A stretch of DNA of 64,000 bases from Rhodococcus zopfii NBRC 100606 = JCM 9919 (GTDB lineage Bacteria; Actinomycetota; Actinomycetes; Mycobacteriales; Mycobacteriaceae), in the NCBI RefSeq assembly GCF_001895025.1, contig NZ_BCXI01000037.1:27917-91916 (forward strand), written 5' to 3'. The translations under genes were made by a program, and so were the position numbers. Below, in pieces: positions 17,885 to 26,054 of this stretch. Numbering within the stretch: position 1 is the first letter of the stretch; every line of letters starts with the position of its first letter. The notes below the pieces were generated by a model. That model was not told where the DNA came from. It saw only the letters and a list, made by a program, of their open reading frames with translations, and ran no database searches.

Positions 17885-18957
17885 CGGATACGGCGAGCCT
17901 CGGGCTCGAAGATCGAACTGCCCGGGTGATTGCGGGGCAGCGGGTGTGGGACGAGCTCACCCCACTCCTCGCGTCGCGCTCATGCACCCTCCTGGCGGCA
18001 ATTGCGTACGTCGGTTCTCATGGTGGTGAGCTGATCAAGCTCGAGCGTGGCTCGTCCGTCATCGTCGATGCGAGCGTTTCGGCGGTGCGGGCAGGGTCGA
18101 CCGACCCGAGCGTACTCGCTGAGTGGATCGGGGCGGGCGTAGGTGTGTATTCGTTGGAAGGCTTGCACGCCAAGATGATCCTTGCCGAATCTGCTGGTGG
18201 GTCCCGTCCCGCATTTCTTATCATCGGGTCCGCGAACCTGTCAGGATCCTCGGCGGCAAGGCTCACCGAGAGCGTCATTCTGACCGACAGTCGCGACTGC
18301 CTCGACGAGGCCCGAAGTGAACTGCTGGCGTGGAAGATACGAGCCGGCAAGCCGCTTACCCTCGAGGAAGTGCGCGCGCTCGGTGAGCACTATGGTGCGG
18401 ACCGATCGCCAGGCCGGAAGAGATCCGAACAGGACGACACTCACGACGCAGCGACTCCGAGTGAGGAACTGCCGGGTTCAACCCCTGAGGCAAGCTCCGC
18501 ATCGAGGCAGCGACCGACGCAGCTTCTGCTTGTAGGGCTCGGAGAAGAGTTCGATCCGCCGTCCGAAGTCATCTATCACCGGGATCGGCTTTCCGCTGAA
18601 CTAGGCTGCGACGATGCGGATTCGGACTCGGTTCTTTTCGTGTTCCGTGATCAGAGCGACCCCGGGTGGCGTCTACCGCTTTCCCAGGGCGCCTATGTGA
18701 TCGGCGTAGATGCAAGTGCAAGTGGACGCGTGACGAAGCAGACCGAGGTCGCACCGCCGGGACCGGTCGTCTATCTGTACGACGATGACGACGGAGATCG
18801 ATACTGCTACTTGCACCTCACGGAGTCAGCGCGCGATGTGACGTGGGCAGACGTTACCGCGGCGCTCGAGCCGCTGGGAGAGAAGCCTGAGTTTGACCGC
18901 AACTATTTCCGCAAGTCCGCAGTCGACGCACTTCTGAGCCTCTGGCCTGAGTACTGA
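17881..18957 (+). CDS. Phospholipase-D-type (single HKD) protein in the hsd operon
   Basis: 358 residues. The N-terminal 130 residues form a PLD-like unit: AIAYVGSHGGELI early on, then GLHAKMILAE with His96 and Lys98, and IIGSANLSGSS with Ser117 and Asn119 (HxK then GSxN), the single half-site of PLD-family nucleases such as BfiI, which dimerise to make one active site. The C-terminal half (about 185-358) is unrecognised and acidic. It starts inside the hsdS stop (ATGA), so it is translationally coupled to the restriction genes. Like hsdS it has less GC-biased codons than its neighbours. It might replace or supplement restriction cleavage, or act as an effector; no homologous system with a known role comes to mind. 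Confidence 0.75.
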   Translation: MTDTASLGLEDRTARVIAGQRVWDELTPLLASRSCTLLAAIAYVGSHGGELIKLERGSSVIVDASVSAVRAGSTDPSVLAEWIGAGVGVYSLEGLHAKMILAESAGGSRPAFLIIGSANLSGSSAARLTESVILTDSRDCLDEARSELLAWKIRAGKPLTLEEVRALGEHYGADRSPGRKRSEQDDTHDAATPSEELPGSTPEASSASRQRPTQLLLVGLGEEFDPPSEVIYHRDRLSAELGCDDADSDSVLFVFRDQSDPGWRLPLSQGAYVIGVDASASGRVTKQTEVAPPGPVVYLYDDDDGDRYCYLHLTESARDVTWADVTAALEPLGEKPEFDRNYFRKSAVDALLSLWPEY

Positions 18958-18969
18958 GAGGGACGATGA

Positions 18970-19008
18970 GTGTGGGTTCGCCGCCGGATTCCTCGGGCGA
19001 ACCCACAC
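18970..19008. terminator. Hairpin terminator of the hsd operon
   Basis: A perfect 13-bp stem (18970-18982 with 18996-19008) around a 13-base loop, starting 12 bases after the stop of the PLD-type gene. No T-tract. It separates the plus-strand defence operon from the minus-strand rph gene. Confidence 0.8.
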
Positions 19009-19380
19009 CGTCGGTACTCTGGTGATTTGAGATTTCGGAGCCTCCCCTGGTCGCCGGCCATCGTCGAAATCGTCGTTACTCGAGTAAAATCGGGTGGGGA
19101 ATGGCTGCGGCCCACCTGATGGCCTTCAGCTGGGTCTCCGTGAGGTCGATTCGATGCGTGCTCCCTCCGGAACGGTTCGCAGGAAGGATCGAACTGGGCC
19201 AGCTCCCCTCGCGGCGAACACACCTGGGTAGATCTCACATGTGGGATCGTCGGTAGAAATAGCACGGGTTCCCAACAACGGTGTACATCGAAAGTGCTCG
19301 CCATGTCCTTCTGGGTGGAGGCAGTTGACGTAGTGGCGGAATGGTTCGGAGGCATGAACGCTTTCCGTGTACGAGGCGGA
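19009..19380. other. Gap without a gene between the hsd operon and rph
   Basis: About 370 bases after the terminator. The open frames here are short and have no recognisable motif, and base composition is lower in GC than the flanks. I see no repeat ends, tRNA or clear rph terminator. It could be decayed sequence linked to turnover of the restriction island. Confidence 0.5.
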
Positions 19381-21993
19381 TCATTCCCCGAGGATCTCGA
19401 CATACCCGTCTGTCCCGTTCACGCGGATCCGCTGCCCGTCGCGGATCAAGCTCGTGGCGTTTTCCACCCCCACGACCGCGGGTAGCCCGTACTCCCGCGC
19501 GATCACCGCGCCGTGCGTCATCAGACCGCCCACCTCCGTCACCAAGCCCTTGATCGCGACGAACAACGGTGTCCAGCTCGGGTCGGTGTAGGCGGTGACC
19601 AGGATGTCGTCGGCCTCGAGGTCGGCGTGCGCAATGTCCAGGACGACGCGGGCGCGCCCCTCGACGGTCCCGGACGACACCGCCATCCCGGCGAGCGCGC
19701 CCTCCGGTAGATCCTCGCGGCGGTAGGCCCCCGTGAGCGCTTCACCGTCCGACGTGAGCACTCGCGGTGCCCTCAGTGCCTGATACGTGCGGAACTCCTC
19801 CCGTCGCTCGTCGATCAACTCGTTGCGCTCACGCTGTGTCGCAACGAGATCGGCGAGTTCGTCGAACCTCAGGAAGAAGATGTCCTCCGGATTGCGAACA
19901 ACACCGTTCCGGGCGAGACGGTCGGCCTCGCGCAGCAGTGCCTGCTTGTACACGAAGTAGCGGCACACCATCCCGTACTTCGGGTACTCCCGATACCCCG
20001 CGAACGTGCGGACGCGGTCGATCATGCGCTTCGTCTCGTCGGCCTTGGTCTGTCCATCGGGCAGGGCGCGCAATCGTTCCAGCACCTCGCGTTCCTTCTC
20101 CCGGGCATTTCGCACGCCCTGTCCGAATCGCATCGCGGCTGCGCCCGGCTCGAAACCCTTGATGTTTCCCAGGATCGGCGGCACGAGCGTCGTCGGAGAT
20201 TCGCTCCAGCGGGGTCGGGTGATGTCGATCTCGCCGACACAGCGCACGCCGTACCTGGTGAGATAGACATCGATCGCCGCGCGTGCCTGGCTGCCCCCAT
20301 CGAACTTCGCCAACTCGTCCAGGAACACATCGTCGTCGAAACCCGAATCCTCGACGTGCCGCAGGAACGCGACCACCTGCGGATACGGCCGGATCGCGTC
20401 GGCGACATCCAGCAACGCCAACCCCATCTCCGACGTCACGTTGTGCGGAACCGATTGTGTCAGAACGTCGGCCGCGTTCTGTTCGCCCAGCCACTCGGAG
20501 ATCCGATCGTTCAGCCAATCGGCGGCGTCCATCCCGGTCATGATCAGCTGAAGACCTCGCGGATCGAACAGCACCCGCCTGAGCTCGCCGATATCGTCCC
20601 GGATGAAGTCGATCAGCTCCGTCCCGGACTTGGTTTCGATGTCGCGTTTCAAGACCTCGAGGGAGGCCTCGCTCTGCGCGATCAGTCCGGTGACGATCGC
20701 CGGATCCGCCGCGATCGGATCAGGAGCGCCGACCACCGGTGCAGCGACGGAATCCTCGTCCGGACGCTGCCGGACGAAACCACGGTCCACGGCGGTCTGC
20801 AGTGCGTCCCCGATGAGCGGATCGGACGTGCCCAACGCTGCCACCAGGGCCGCGCCGGACGTCGGTGACGAAAGCCTGTCGGTGACATCGACGAACAGCC
20901 GACCGCCGGCGTCGCGCATTGGTGCCCGACTCGTCATCTGCCAGAAGGACAGTCCGAGGGGCTTCATGGCATCGGTCATCATCTGCTGGTGCCCGACCGA
21001 GACGTAGACCCGGTTCTCGTCGTCGTCGGCGTTCGGGATCGGGATCGGGAAGAGAGTGGTGATCGGCCGGCTCTGCACGACACGGAAGCCGTCGTCGAGC
21101 AGACACCACTCGATGTCCTGCGGGCAGCCGAAGTGCGCTTCGATCCGCCGGCCCAGCTGCGCAAGCCGCACCGCCTGCGTATCTGTGAGAACCGGCCGGT
21201 TCTGCCGTTCCTGCGCGACCTCCCGCATCCGTGTCCCGCCCGACCGGCCGGCGACGAGGGCGCGCTGCTTGATCGCGATCGTCCGGCCGATCACCGCGTC
21301 GTCCCGCACCGTGTACACGTCGGGGTTGACCTGGCCGGAGACCAACGCCTCGCCCAGACCGAATCCGGCATCGATCGAGGTGACCGTCCGGTCGGACGTG
21401 ACGGGATCGGCCGTGAACATGATCCCGGACGCCTCCGGGAACACCATCCGTTGCACGACCACAGCCATGTGCACCTTCCGGTGGTCGATCCCGTTGCGCA
21501 GCCGATAGGTGACTGCCCGGTCGGTGAACAGCGACCCCCAGCACCTGCGGACGTGCCGGAGCACCTGATCCGGCCCCACGACGTTCAGGTACGTGTCCTG
21601 CTGACCCGCGAACGACGCCGACGGCAGATCCTCCGCGGTCGCGCTGGACCGCACGGCCCACCCGGTGTGTTCACCCAGGCGCGCCAGCCCCCGCACGATC
21701 GCCGATGCCACCTCGTCCGGGACGACGCATTCCTCGATCGTGCGTCTGACCTGCGCGCTCACCGCACCGATCTGCTCACGATCATCCGGAGCGAGGTGTG
21801 CGAGCCGATCGAGCAGTGCGTCGAGCCCCGGGGCATCCGTCACGACTCGACGGAACGCCTCCGTCGTCACACAGAAGCCGTCCGGTACGGCGACACCGTC
21901 GATGCTCGACAGCTCGCCGAGGTTCGCACCCTTGCCGCCGACCAGCGCGATCTGCGCCCGGTCGATCTCCTCGAAGTCCAGTACATAGTCCAT
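19381..21993 (-). CDS. rph: Rifampin phosphotransferase (RPH)
   Basis: 870 residues, matching the 865-870 of the rifampin phosphotransferase family, which inactivates rifamycins by transferring the beta-phosphate of ATP to the drug. The order of domains fits: N-terminal ATP-grasp (ALVGGKGANLGEL near 18-30, VRSSATAEDLPSASFAGQQDT near 115-135, a basic and DIEW/QSRPIT region near 305-325), a middle drug-binding region, then the swivelling His domain with GGLMTHGAVIAREYGLPAVVG and His827, close to the catalytic His of characterised RPH. PEP synthases share the ends but not this length or middle. GGGAGGGG precedes the ATG by about 8 bases. I did not find the 19-bp rifamycin-associated element upstream. 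Confidence 0.85.
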   Translation of the reverse strand: MDYVLDFEEIDRAQIALVGGKGANLGELSSIDGVAVPDGFCVTTEAFRRVVTDAPGLDALLDRLAHLAPDDREQIGAVSAQVRRTIEECVVPDEVASAIVRGLARLGEHTGWAVRSSATAEDLPSASFAGQQDTYLNVVGPDQVLRHVRRCWGSLFTDRAVTYRLRNGIDHRKVHMAVVVQRMVFPEASGIMFTADPVTSDRTVTSIDAGFGLGEALVSGQVNPDVYTVRDDAVIGRTIAIKQRALVAGRSGGTRMREVAQERQNRPVLTDTQAVRLAQLGRRIEAHFGCPQDIEWCLLDDGFRVVQSRPITTLFPIPIPNADDDENRVYVSVGHQQMMTDAMKPLGLSFWQMTSRAPMRDAGGRLFVDVTDRLSSPTSGAALVAALGTSDPLIGDALQTAVDRGFVRQRPDEDSVAAPVVGAPDPIAADPAIVTGLIAQSEASLEVLKRDIETKSGTELIDFIRDDIGELRRVLFDPRGLQLIMTGMDAADWLNDRISEWLGEQNAADVLTQSVPHNVTSEMGLALLDVADAIRPYPQVVAFLRHVEDSGFDDDVFLDELAKFDGGSQARAAIDVYLTRYGVRCVGEIDITRPRWSESPTTLVPPILGNIKGFEPGAAAMRFGQGVRNAREKEREVLERLRALPDGQTKADETKRMIDRVRTFAGYREYPKYGMVCRYFVYKQALLREADRLARNGVVRNPEDIFFLRFDELADLVATQRERNELIDERREEFRTYQALRAPRVLTSDGEALTGAYRREDLPEGALAGMAVSSGTVEGRARVVLDIAHADLEADDILVTAYTDPSWTPLFVAIKGLVTEVGGLMTHGAVIAREYGLPAVVGVENATSLIRDGQRIRVNGTDGYVEILGE

Positions 21994-22312
21994 ACCGCTG
22001 CCCCTCCCTGCTGGCTCCAGCGTGCTGCGGGCGATTATGAACCGAAAATCGGGACCTCATGAGGGCCGGGAATCGTGTATAGATTGGAGATGGGAACACG
22101 CCGCACGGTCGCGGTTCCCTCCCCGGAGTCACTTCCTCGAAAGCCCTGCTGTCGGCAGGCGGAACGCGTCGCACAGCGGACCATAGGCAGCGGCGAAGGA
22201 ACTCATCGGCGATGCGTCCTTGCGTCGCGTCAGGCCAGGTGCTGAACTGCGGACGTAGATCGTGGCACGCGGATCCCTCGGCGGCACCGCTTAATTGGAC
22301 GGGAGTTCCTCG
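21994..22312. promoter_or_regulatory. Divergent promoter region of rph and the LLM oxidoreductase gene
   Basis: A 319-base region. On the minus strand CATAAT (plus coordinates 22034-22039) is a fair -10 for rph, about 40 bases before its start. Next to it CCTCATGAGG is a 10-base palindrome. On the plus strand TATAGA occurs near 22079. A 5-bp hairpin with CCTGC/GCAGG arms lies near 22146. None matches the known rifamycin-associated element. Nothing else is seen. Confidence 0.35.
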
Positions 22313-23356
22313 ATGCGAATCGGAACGATGATCACCTACAGCGGCGGGTTCGCCGAGACGGTCGCCGAGGTCGCCGATCTCGAACGCGCCGGCCTCGACA
22401 TCATCTTCATGGCCGAGGCCTACTCGTTCGACGCCGTCAGCCAGCTCGGCTACCTTGCCGCGAAGACGACGCGCGTGCAGCTCGCGTCCGGGATCTTCCA
22501 GATCTACACACGCACCCCGTCGCTGATGGCGATGACCGCCGCCGGCCTCGATTACGTGTCCGACGGCCGATTCGTGCTCGGCATCGGGGCGTCCGGACCG
22601 CAGGTGATCGAAGGTTTCCACGGCGTGCCGTACAACGCGCCGCTCGGACGCACCCGCGAACTCGTCGACATCTGCCGGCAGGTGTGGCGCCGGGAACCGG
22701 TGCGTCACGACGGCAAGTACTACCAGATCCCGCTGCCCCCGGAGAAGGGCACGGGACTCGGCAAGCCGCTCAAGATCATCAATCATCCGATACGCGAACG
22801 CATCCCGATCGTCATCGCCGCACTCGGACCGAAGAACGTTGCCCTCACCGCCGAGATCGCCGAGGGCTGGCAGCCGGTGTTCTACAACCCGGAACGCGCG
22901 AACGACGTGTGGGGCGAGGCGCTCGCCAAGGGTAAGGTCGCGCGCGATCCTGCTCTCGGCGACCTCGAGATCTACGCAAGCCCCGCGCTTGCGATCGGCG
23001 ACGACGTCGATCACCTGCTCGACCTGGTCAAACCCACCCTCGCGCTGTACATCGGGGGCATGGGCGCCCGCGGCAAGAACTTCTACAACGACCTCGCCTG
23101 TCGATACGGGTACGAGGCCGACGCAAAGGTCATCCAGGACCTGTACCTGGACGGGAAGAAGGACCAAGCCGCCGCGGCGGTGCCGGACGAGTTGGTGCGG
23201 GCGATCTCGTTGATCGGACCGGAGGGCTACGTGCGCGAGCGGGTCGCCGCGTTCGCGGAGTCCGGCGCGACGACCTTGAACGTCAAGTTCCTCGCCCCCG
23301 ATTCGGCGGGACGTATCGAGCAGCTCGAGAAGCTTCGCGCCATCGTCGACGCGTGA
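22313..23356 (+). CDS. LLM class (luciferase-like) F420-type oxidoreductase
   Basis: 347 residues with the TIM-barrel pattern of the bacterial luciferase family: GLDIIFMAEAYSFDAVSQLGYLAAKT near 30-55, RVQLASGIFQIYTRTP near 57-72, GRFVLGIGASGPQVIEGFHG near 88-110, and the IPIVIAALGPKNVALTAEIAEGW segment near 165-190. Mycobacterial and rhodococcal members of this subgroup use F420; the substrate is unknown. ATG at 22313 has GGGAG 8 bases before it; a TTG at 22295 is the alternative. The gene stands alone. Confidence 0.85.
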   Translation: MRIGTMITYSGGFAETVAEVADLERAGLDIIFMAEAYSFDAVSQLGYLAAKTTRVQLASGIFQIYTRTPSLMAMTAAGLDYVSDGRFVLGIGASGPQVIEGFHGVPYNAPLGRTRELVDICRQVWRREPVRHDGKYYQIPLPPEKGTGLGKPLKIINHPIRERIPIVIAALGPKNVALTAEIAEGWQPVFYNPERANDVWGEALAKGKVARDPALGDLEIYASPALAIGDDVDHLLDLVKPTLALYIGGMGARGKNFYNDLACRYGYEADAKVIQDLYLDGKKDQAAAAVPDELVRAISLIGPEGYVRERVAAFAESGATTLNVKFLAPDSAGRIEQLEKLRAIVDA

Positions 23357-23524
23357 CACCGAAGGCCTGTCGGGTGCACAGGTGTTGTCGCGTTGTGTGT
23401 GAATCCTCGACGACAACTGCGCACTCGAGCTGGGCGTGCCGGTAACGGCAGGATCGCTAAGTTCGATCTGAGCGGGGAGGCGCACAGCACGCATGCGTGC
23501 CCTCGGACCGGTGAAGGAGTGCAC

Positions 23525-24244
23525 GTGAAGGCCTACCTGAGGGTGCTCGCAGGGATGTTCGCGGGCATCACATTGTGGCTGGCTTTCGTGGAGCTGATCC
23601 ACGGAAAGTTCTCGCCCGCCTTCATCCAGCTCGTGTTCGCCGCAGGACTTGCGTATCTCGCTGTCGGCAAACCTCTTCGGGACTATCGGGCGCGGAAGCG
23701 GACCGAATACGCGGGCCTGGCCGCCCGCGCGGAGGCCGGACACCGTGCATACCTGGCCGGGGACCCGGCCGCCTTCGCGCCGCCGCCCCCGACACCGCAG
23801 TCACCGAAGATCCGCAGAGGCGTCGTGATCGCGGCGCTCATCGCCGCAGCGTTCGTGATCTTCGGGATCATCTCCGACATCTCCGACGGACTCGACCCCC
23901 CGTCGGACGACGACGCCACGACCACCGCACCCACTACACCGCCGGAGACCTCGGGTCCTGTGCCCTCGACGAACTCCGTGGCGGCCACGACGAACCCGCC
24001 CCGTCCATCGGCGATGGCAGTCATACCGAACGTCGTGTGCATGAATCTTCAAGATGCACAGGACACGATCCAGGCGGCCGGCGTGTTCTATTCGAAAAGC
24101 GTCGACGCGACCGGTGCGGGCCGCGCCCAGGTGTGGGACCGGAACTGGATCGTCGTCGAACAGACCCCAGCGGCCGGTGTCGACATCGACGAGGGAGATG
24201 TAATCCTGTCGGTCGTCAAGGAGGACGAGCCCCATGGTTGCTGA
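23525..24244 (+). CDS. Membrane protein with a C-terminal PASTA-like domain
   Basis: 239 residues. Two N-terminal membrane helices (VLAGMFAGITLWLAFVELI and FIQLVFAAGLAYLAVG), a cytoplasmic charged stretch, a third helix (VVIAALIAAAFVIFGII, near 100-116), a Thr/Pro-rich linker, then an extracellular domain from about 165: VIPNVVCMNLQDAQDTIQAAG, and VVEQTPAAGVDIDEGDVILSVV. This is the PASTA fold that binds peptidoglycan or muropeptides in Ser/Thr kinases, here with no kinase. GAAGGAG stands 5 bases before the GTG start. Its end overlaps the next gene by 11 bases. Confidence 0.7.
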   Translation: MKAYLRVLAGMFAGITLWLAFVELIHGKFSPAFIQLVFAAGLAYLAVGKPLRDYRARKRTEYAGLAARAEAGHRAYLAGDPAAFAPPPPTPQSPKIRRGVVIAALIAAAFVIFGIISDISDGLDPPSDDDATTTAPTTPPETSGPVPSTNSVAATTNPPRPSAMAVIPNVVCMNLQDAQDTIQAAGVFYSKSVDATGAGRAQVWDRNWIVVEQTPAAGVDIDEGDVILSVVKEDEPHGC

Positions 24245-24674
24245 CTCCGGGCGCACCTCGGCCGGGCGGGTCTCGCCGGACGACATCCCGTTCCGTGACG
24301 CGCTTGCCGGCTTGACTGCGGACGACTGGGCCGAGCTGCGCGCGCTGGTCTCGACGATCGATGACCACCAGGCACCGTACGGCGAGTCCGACGGATCGCC
24401 GTTCGGAGGCCCCGTCGTCACCGAGATGATGCGTTTCGTCGATGATCGCGGTCTGATCGTTTCGTTCGATTGGCCTGCTTGGGAAGGGAAGTCGATCGTC
24501 GAACGAGTTGATTCGGCTGCGCTCGCCGGTGCATCCGCGGAGGACTGTCTGCGGACCCTGACTGTTCTTTCTCGCGCCGACCGATTTGCTCTCGGCACTC
24601 TCGTCGAGGCATTCGACCGGGGACTGGTCCGGACGTTGCTGCATCGCCTGCTCGAGACCACCGGCAACGCGTAG
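24234..24674 (+). CDS. DUF6508 family protein
   Basis: 146 residues. The features are YGESDGSPFGGPVVTEMMRFVDD, FDWPAW near the middle, and the closing LTVLSRADRFALGTLVEAFDRGLVRTLLHRL segment, which I match to DUF6508, a family of unknown role. No membrane segment or signal peptide. It starts 11 bases inside the PASTA gene in another frame, so the pair is probably co-translated. Two GC-rich hairpins follow its stop. Confidence 0.6.
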   Translation: MVADSGRTSAGRVSPDDIPFRDALAGLTADDWAELRALVSTIDDHQAPYGESDGSPFGGPVVTEMMRFVDDRGLIVSFDWPAWEGKSIVERVDSAALAGASAEDCLRTLTVLSRADRFALGTLVEAFDRGLVRTLLHRLLETTGNA

Positions 24675-24682
24675 GAAGCGGA

Positions 24683-24742
24683 CGCCCTGCGGGCGACTGC
24701 CTCGACCGAGCGGAGACCCTGCGGGTCCCTGAGTCTGCTCGG
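24683..24742 (+). terminator. Tandem hairpins after the DUF6508 gene
   Basis: Two stems that share a CCCTGCGGG core. The first is CGCCC/GGGCG around TGC at 24683-24695. The second has GACCC/GGGTC around TGC at 24715-24727, inside outer arms CCGAGC/GCTCGG at 24706-24711 and 24737-24742. They start 8 bases after the stop and are a plausible terminator. Confidence 0.5.
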
Positions 24743-25567
24743 GCCCCTTCCCCAACGCTGCCCGGTCGACATACCCCGATAGACCGTCTCGGCCAGCACT
24801 TCTGGCCCCACGTCGTGTGGTGACGTGTGGCTTCGGCTGGACCCGGTCGTTCGTGTCAACCCGTGCGATCGGGTGCTCCGCCACCAGCTGCGGAGACTGA
24901 AGGTACTGGTGCCCTGTCGGTTTCGGGGGTTCGGCTCCATGGCCGAAGACCCGCAGCGGCGATGCGCTGACGTCGGACTACGGGAGCGTAGCGACGGACA
25001 CGTCATGCCTCGGCTACCGGAACGGCCCTCGTGCATTTCCGTGCAGAAGAAACGCCTGTGGCCCCTCGACCGGTGGGGTCGAAGGGTAGAAGAGTCAGGA
25101 CGTCGACAGGGGATCGAGCGGAGTCGCTCGTCGATTCACGCCGCGGTCGGGCGCGTGGATAGAATCCAGCCTACGGTGCATGACAGCCTCGCTTCTGTCT
25201 TGTGCCCAGACCCCGGATCGGTGTTGGCGCACCGGCCGGGGTCGACCTGTTTTCAGGTGATCTTGGGATGGTGCCACGCGCGGTCGGGGCGGTCAACTCG
25301 AACGGCTGTTCTATGAGTGTCGGCGTGTCGCGGTCGGAGTGCCGGCGTGGAAGTTCGGCGACGCCCCCGCCCGAGCGAATGTACCGCTCGTCTCCTTGGA
25401 TCGACGGAATGTACCGTTCGCTCGGAAACGTTGCGCCCGCAAGGCAAATAATCGCGTCGGCCGCACCATATCGGAGATGCAAGTTGCGGGGTTCGCCGTC
25501 GACCCGCCGCTCCCGCGAATCGGAGCGTGCGCTGCGTGCACCTGGTGCGATTCCGACCGTTCACAGC
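24743..25567. other. Gene-free, hairpin-rich stretch; possible structured RNA or decayed element
   Basis: Over 800 bases without a credible gene. Between 24791 and 25086 I count a run of hairpins: GGCCAG/CTGGCC (24791-24807), CCACGTC/GACGTG (24808-24830), ACCCGGTCG/CGATCGGGT (24841-24874), CTCCGC/GCGGAG (about 24876-24895), CGGG with inner TTCGGC/GCCGAA (24924-24953), TGACGT with inner CTACG/CGTAG (24968-25005), and CGACC/GGTCG (about 25064-25086). Another 13-bp composite hairpin is at 25209-25243. It matches no RNA family I know: it lacks the hallmarks of RNase P RNA, tmRNA and cobalamin riboswitches. A decayed repeat is the other reading. Confidence 0.35.
25371..25425. repeat. Direct repeats inside a 9-bp inverted repeat
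   Basis: GAATGTACCG occurs at 25377-25386 and again at 25407-25416, 30 bases apart. The block is bounded by the inverted arms CCGAGCGAA (25371-25379) and TTCGCTCGG (25417-25425). The layout suits two copies of a protein-binding site. It lies 170 bases before the toxin-antitoxin genes in otherwise empty DNA. Confidence 0.45.
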
Positions 25568-25586
25568 GATAACAGAAATTGTTATC
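25568..25586. promoter_or_regulatory. Palindromic operator of the toxin-antitoxin operon
   Basis: GATAACA and TGTTATC form perfect 7-base arms around GAAAT. The palindrome ends immediately before the two candidate GTG starts (25587 and 25596) of the HTH-MntA antitoxin gene. Toxin-antitoxin operons are normally repressed by their antitoxin, and this antitoxin carries its own HTH, so autoregulation here is the simple reading. Confidence 0.75.
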
Positions 25587-25595
25587 GTGGTCCTT

Positions 25596-26054
25596 GTGGC
25601 GGCAACATTCGGTGAATTCGTTCGGTTGCGCAGAGCGCTTCTAGGGTTGTCCCAACGCGCCCTCGCCGACCGAGCCGGTGTCAAGCAACCTCTCATCGCT
25701 GCCATCGAAACGGGGCGCCGTGAACCGTCCGAATCTGCCCGATCCGCGTTGACCACGGCCTTGGCGATGCGTCCGTCGGTTGCATTGGCTGCGCGTCGAG
25801 ACGAGGTGAGGGAGTGCTTTGCCCGAGCAGGACTTCCCGCGCCGCAGATCTTCGGATCGGTCGCACGCGAAGATGACGACACGACGTCCGACCTCGACCT
25901 CATCGTCGAGTTCACCGATAACCACGACATCGTGGATCTCTTGGTGCTGCAGCAGGAACTCGAGGATCTGCTGACGGTTCGCGTGGACATCGTGGACGGC
26001 CGGTCGCGCGGGTCTGCTGCAGCGGCCGCGCGGGCAGAAGCGGTCGCGTTGTGA
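25596..26054 (+). CDS. mntA: HTH - minimal nucleotidyltransferase antitoxin (MntA type)
   Basis: 152 residues. Residues 5-55 are an XRE-type HTH (FVRLRRALLGLSQRALADRAGVKQ, then AIETGRREPS). Residues about 82-150 are a minimal nucleotidyltransferase with FGSVAR (Gly87, Ser88) and SDLDLIVEF (Asp99, Asp101). In characterised MntA-HepT pairs this enzyme blocks the toxin by attaching AMP to its HEPN tyrosine. Fusion to an HTH adds promoter control. Two GTG codons (25587, 25596) could start it; neither has a good ribosome site, so a leaderless transcript is possible. Upstream in-frame codons run through the operator and are unlikely. Its stop overlaps the toxin GTG. Confidence 0.85.
   Translation: MAATFGEFVRLRRALLGLSQRALADRAGVKQPLIAAIETGRREPSESARSALTTALAMRPSVALAARRDEVRECFARAGLPAPQIFGSVAREDDDTTSDLDLIVEFTDNHDIVDLLVLQQELEDLLTVRVDIVDGRSRGSAAAAARAEAVAL

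Noticed and set aside
21994..22312. Rifamycin-associated element upstream of rph
   Set aside because: I looked for the known 19-bp inverted repeat and found only a 5-bp hairpin and a CCTCATGAGG palindrome; neither matches.
24743..25210. RNase P RNA, tmRNA or cobalamin riboswitch
   Set aside because: The conserved core sequences of these RNAs are absent.
24825..25316. 163-residue plus-strand frame in the hairpin-rich gap
   Set aside because: No ribosome binding site, no family features, codon use unlike the neighbours; hairpins run through it.
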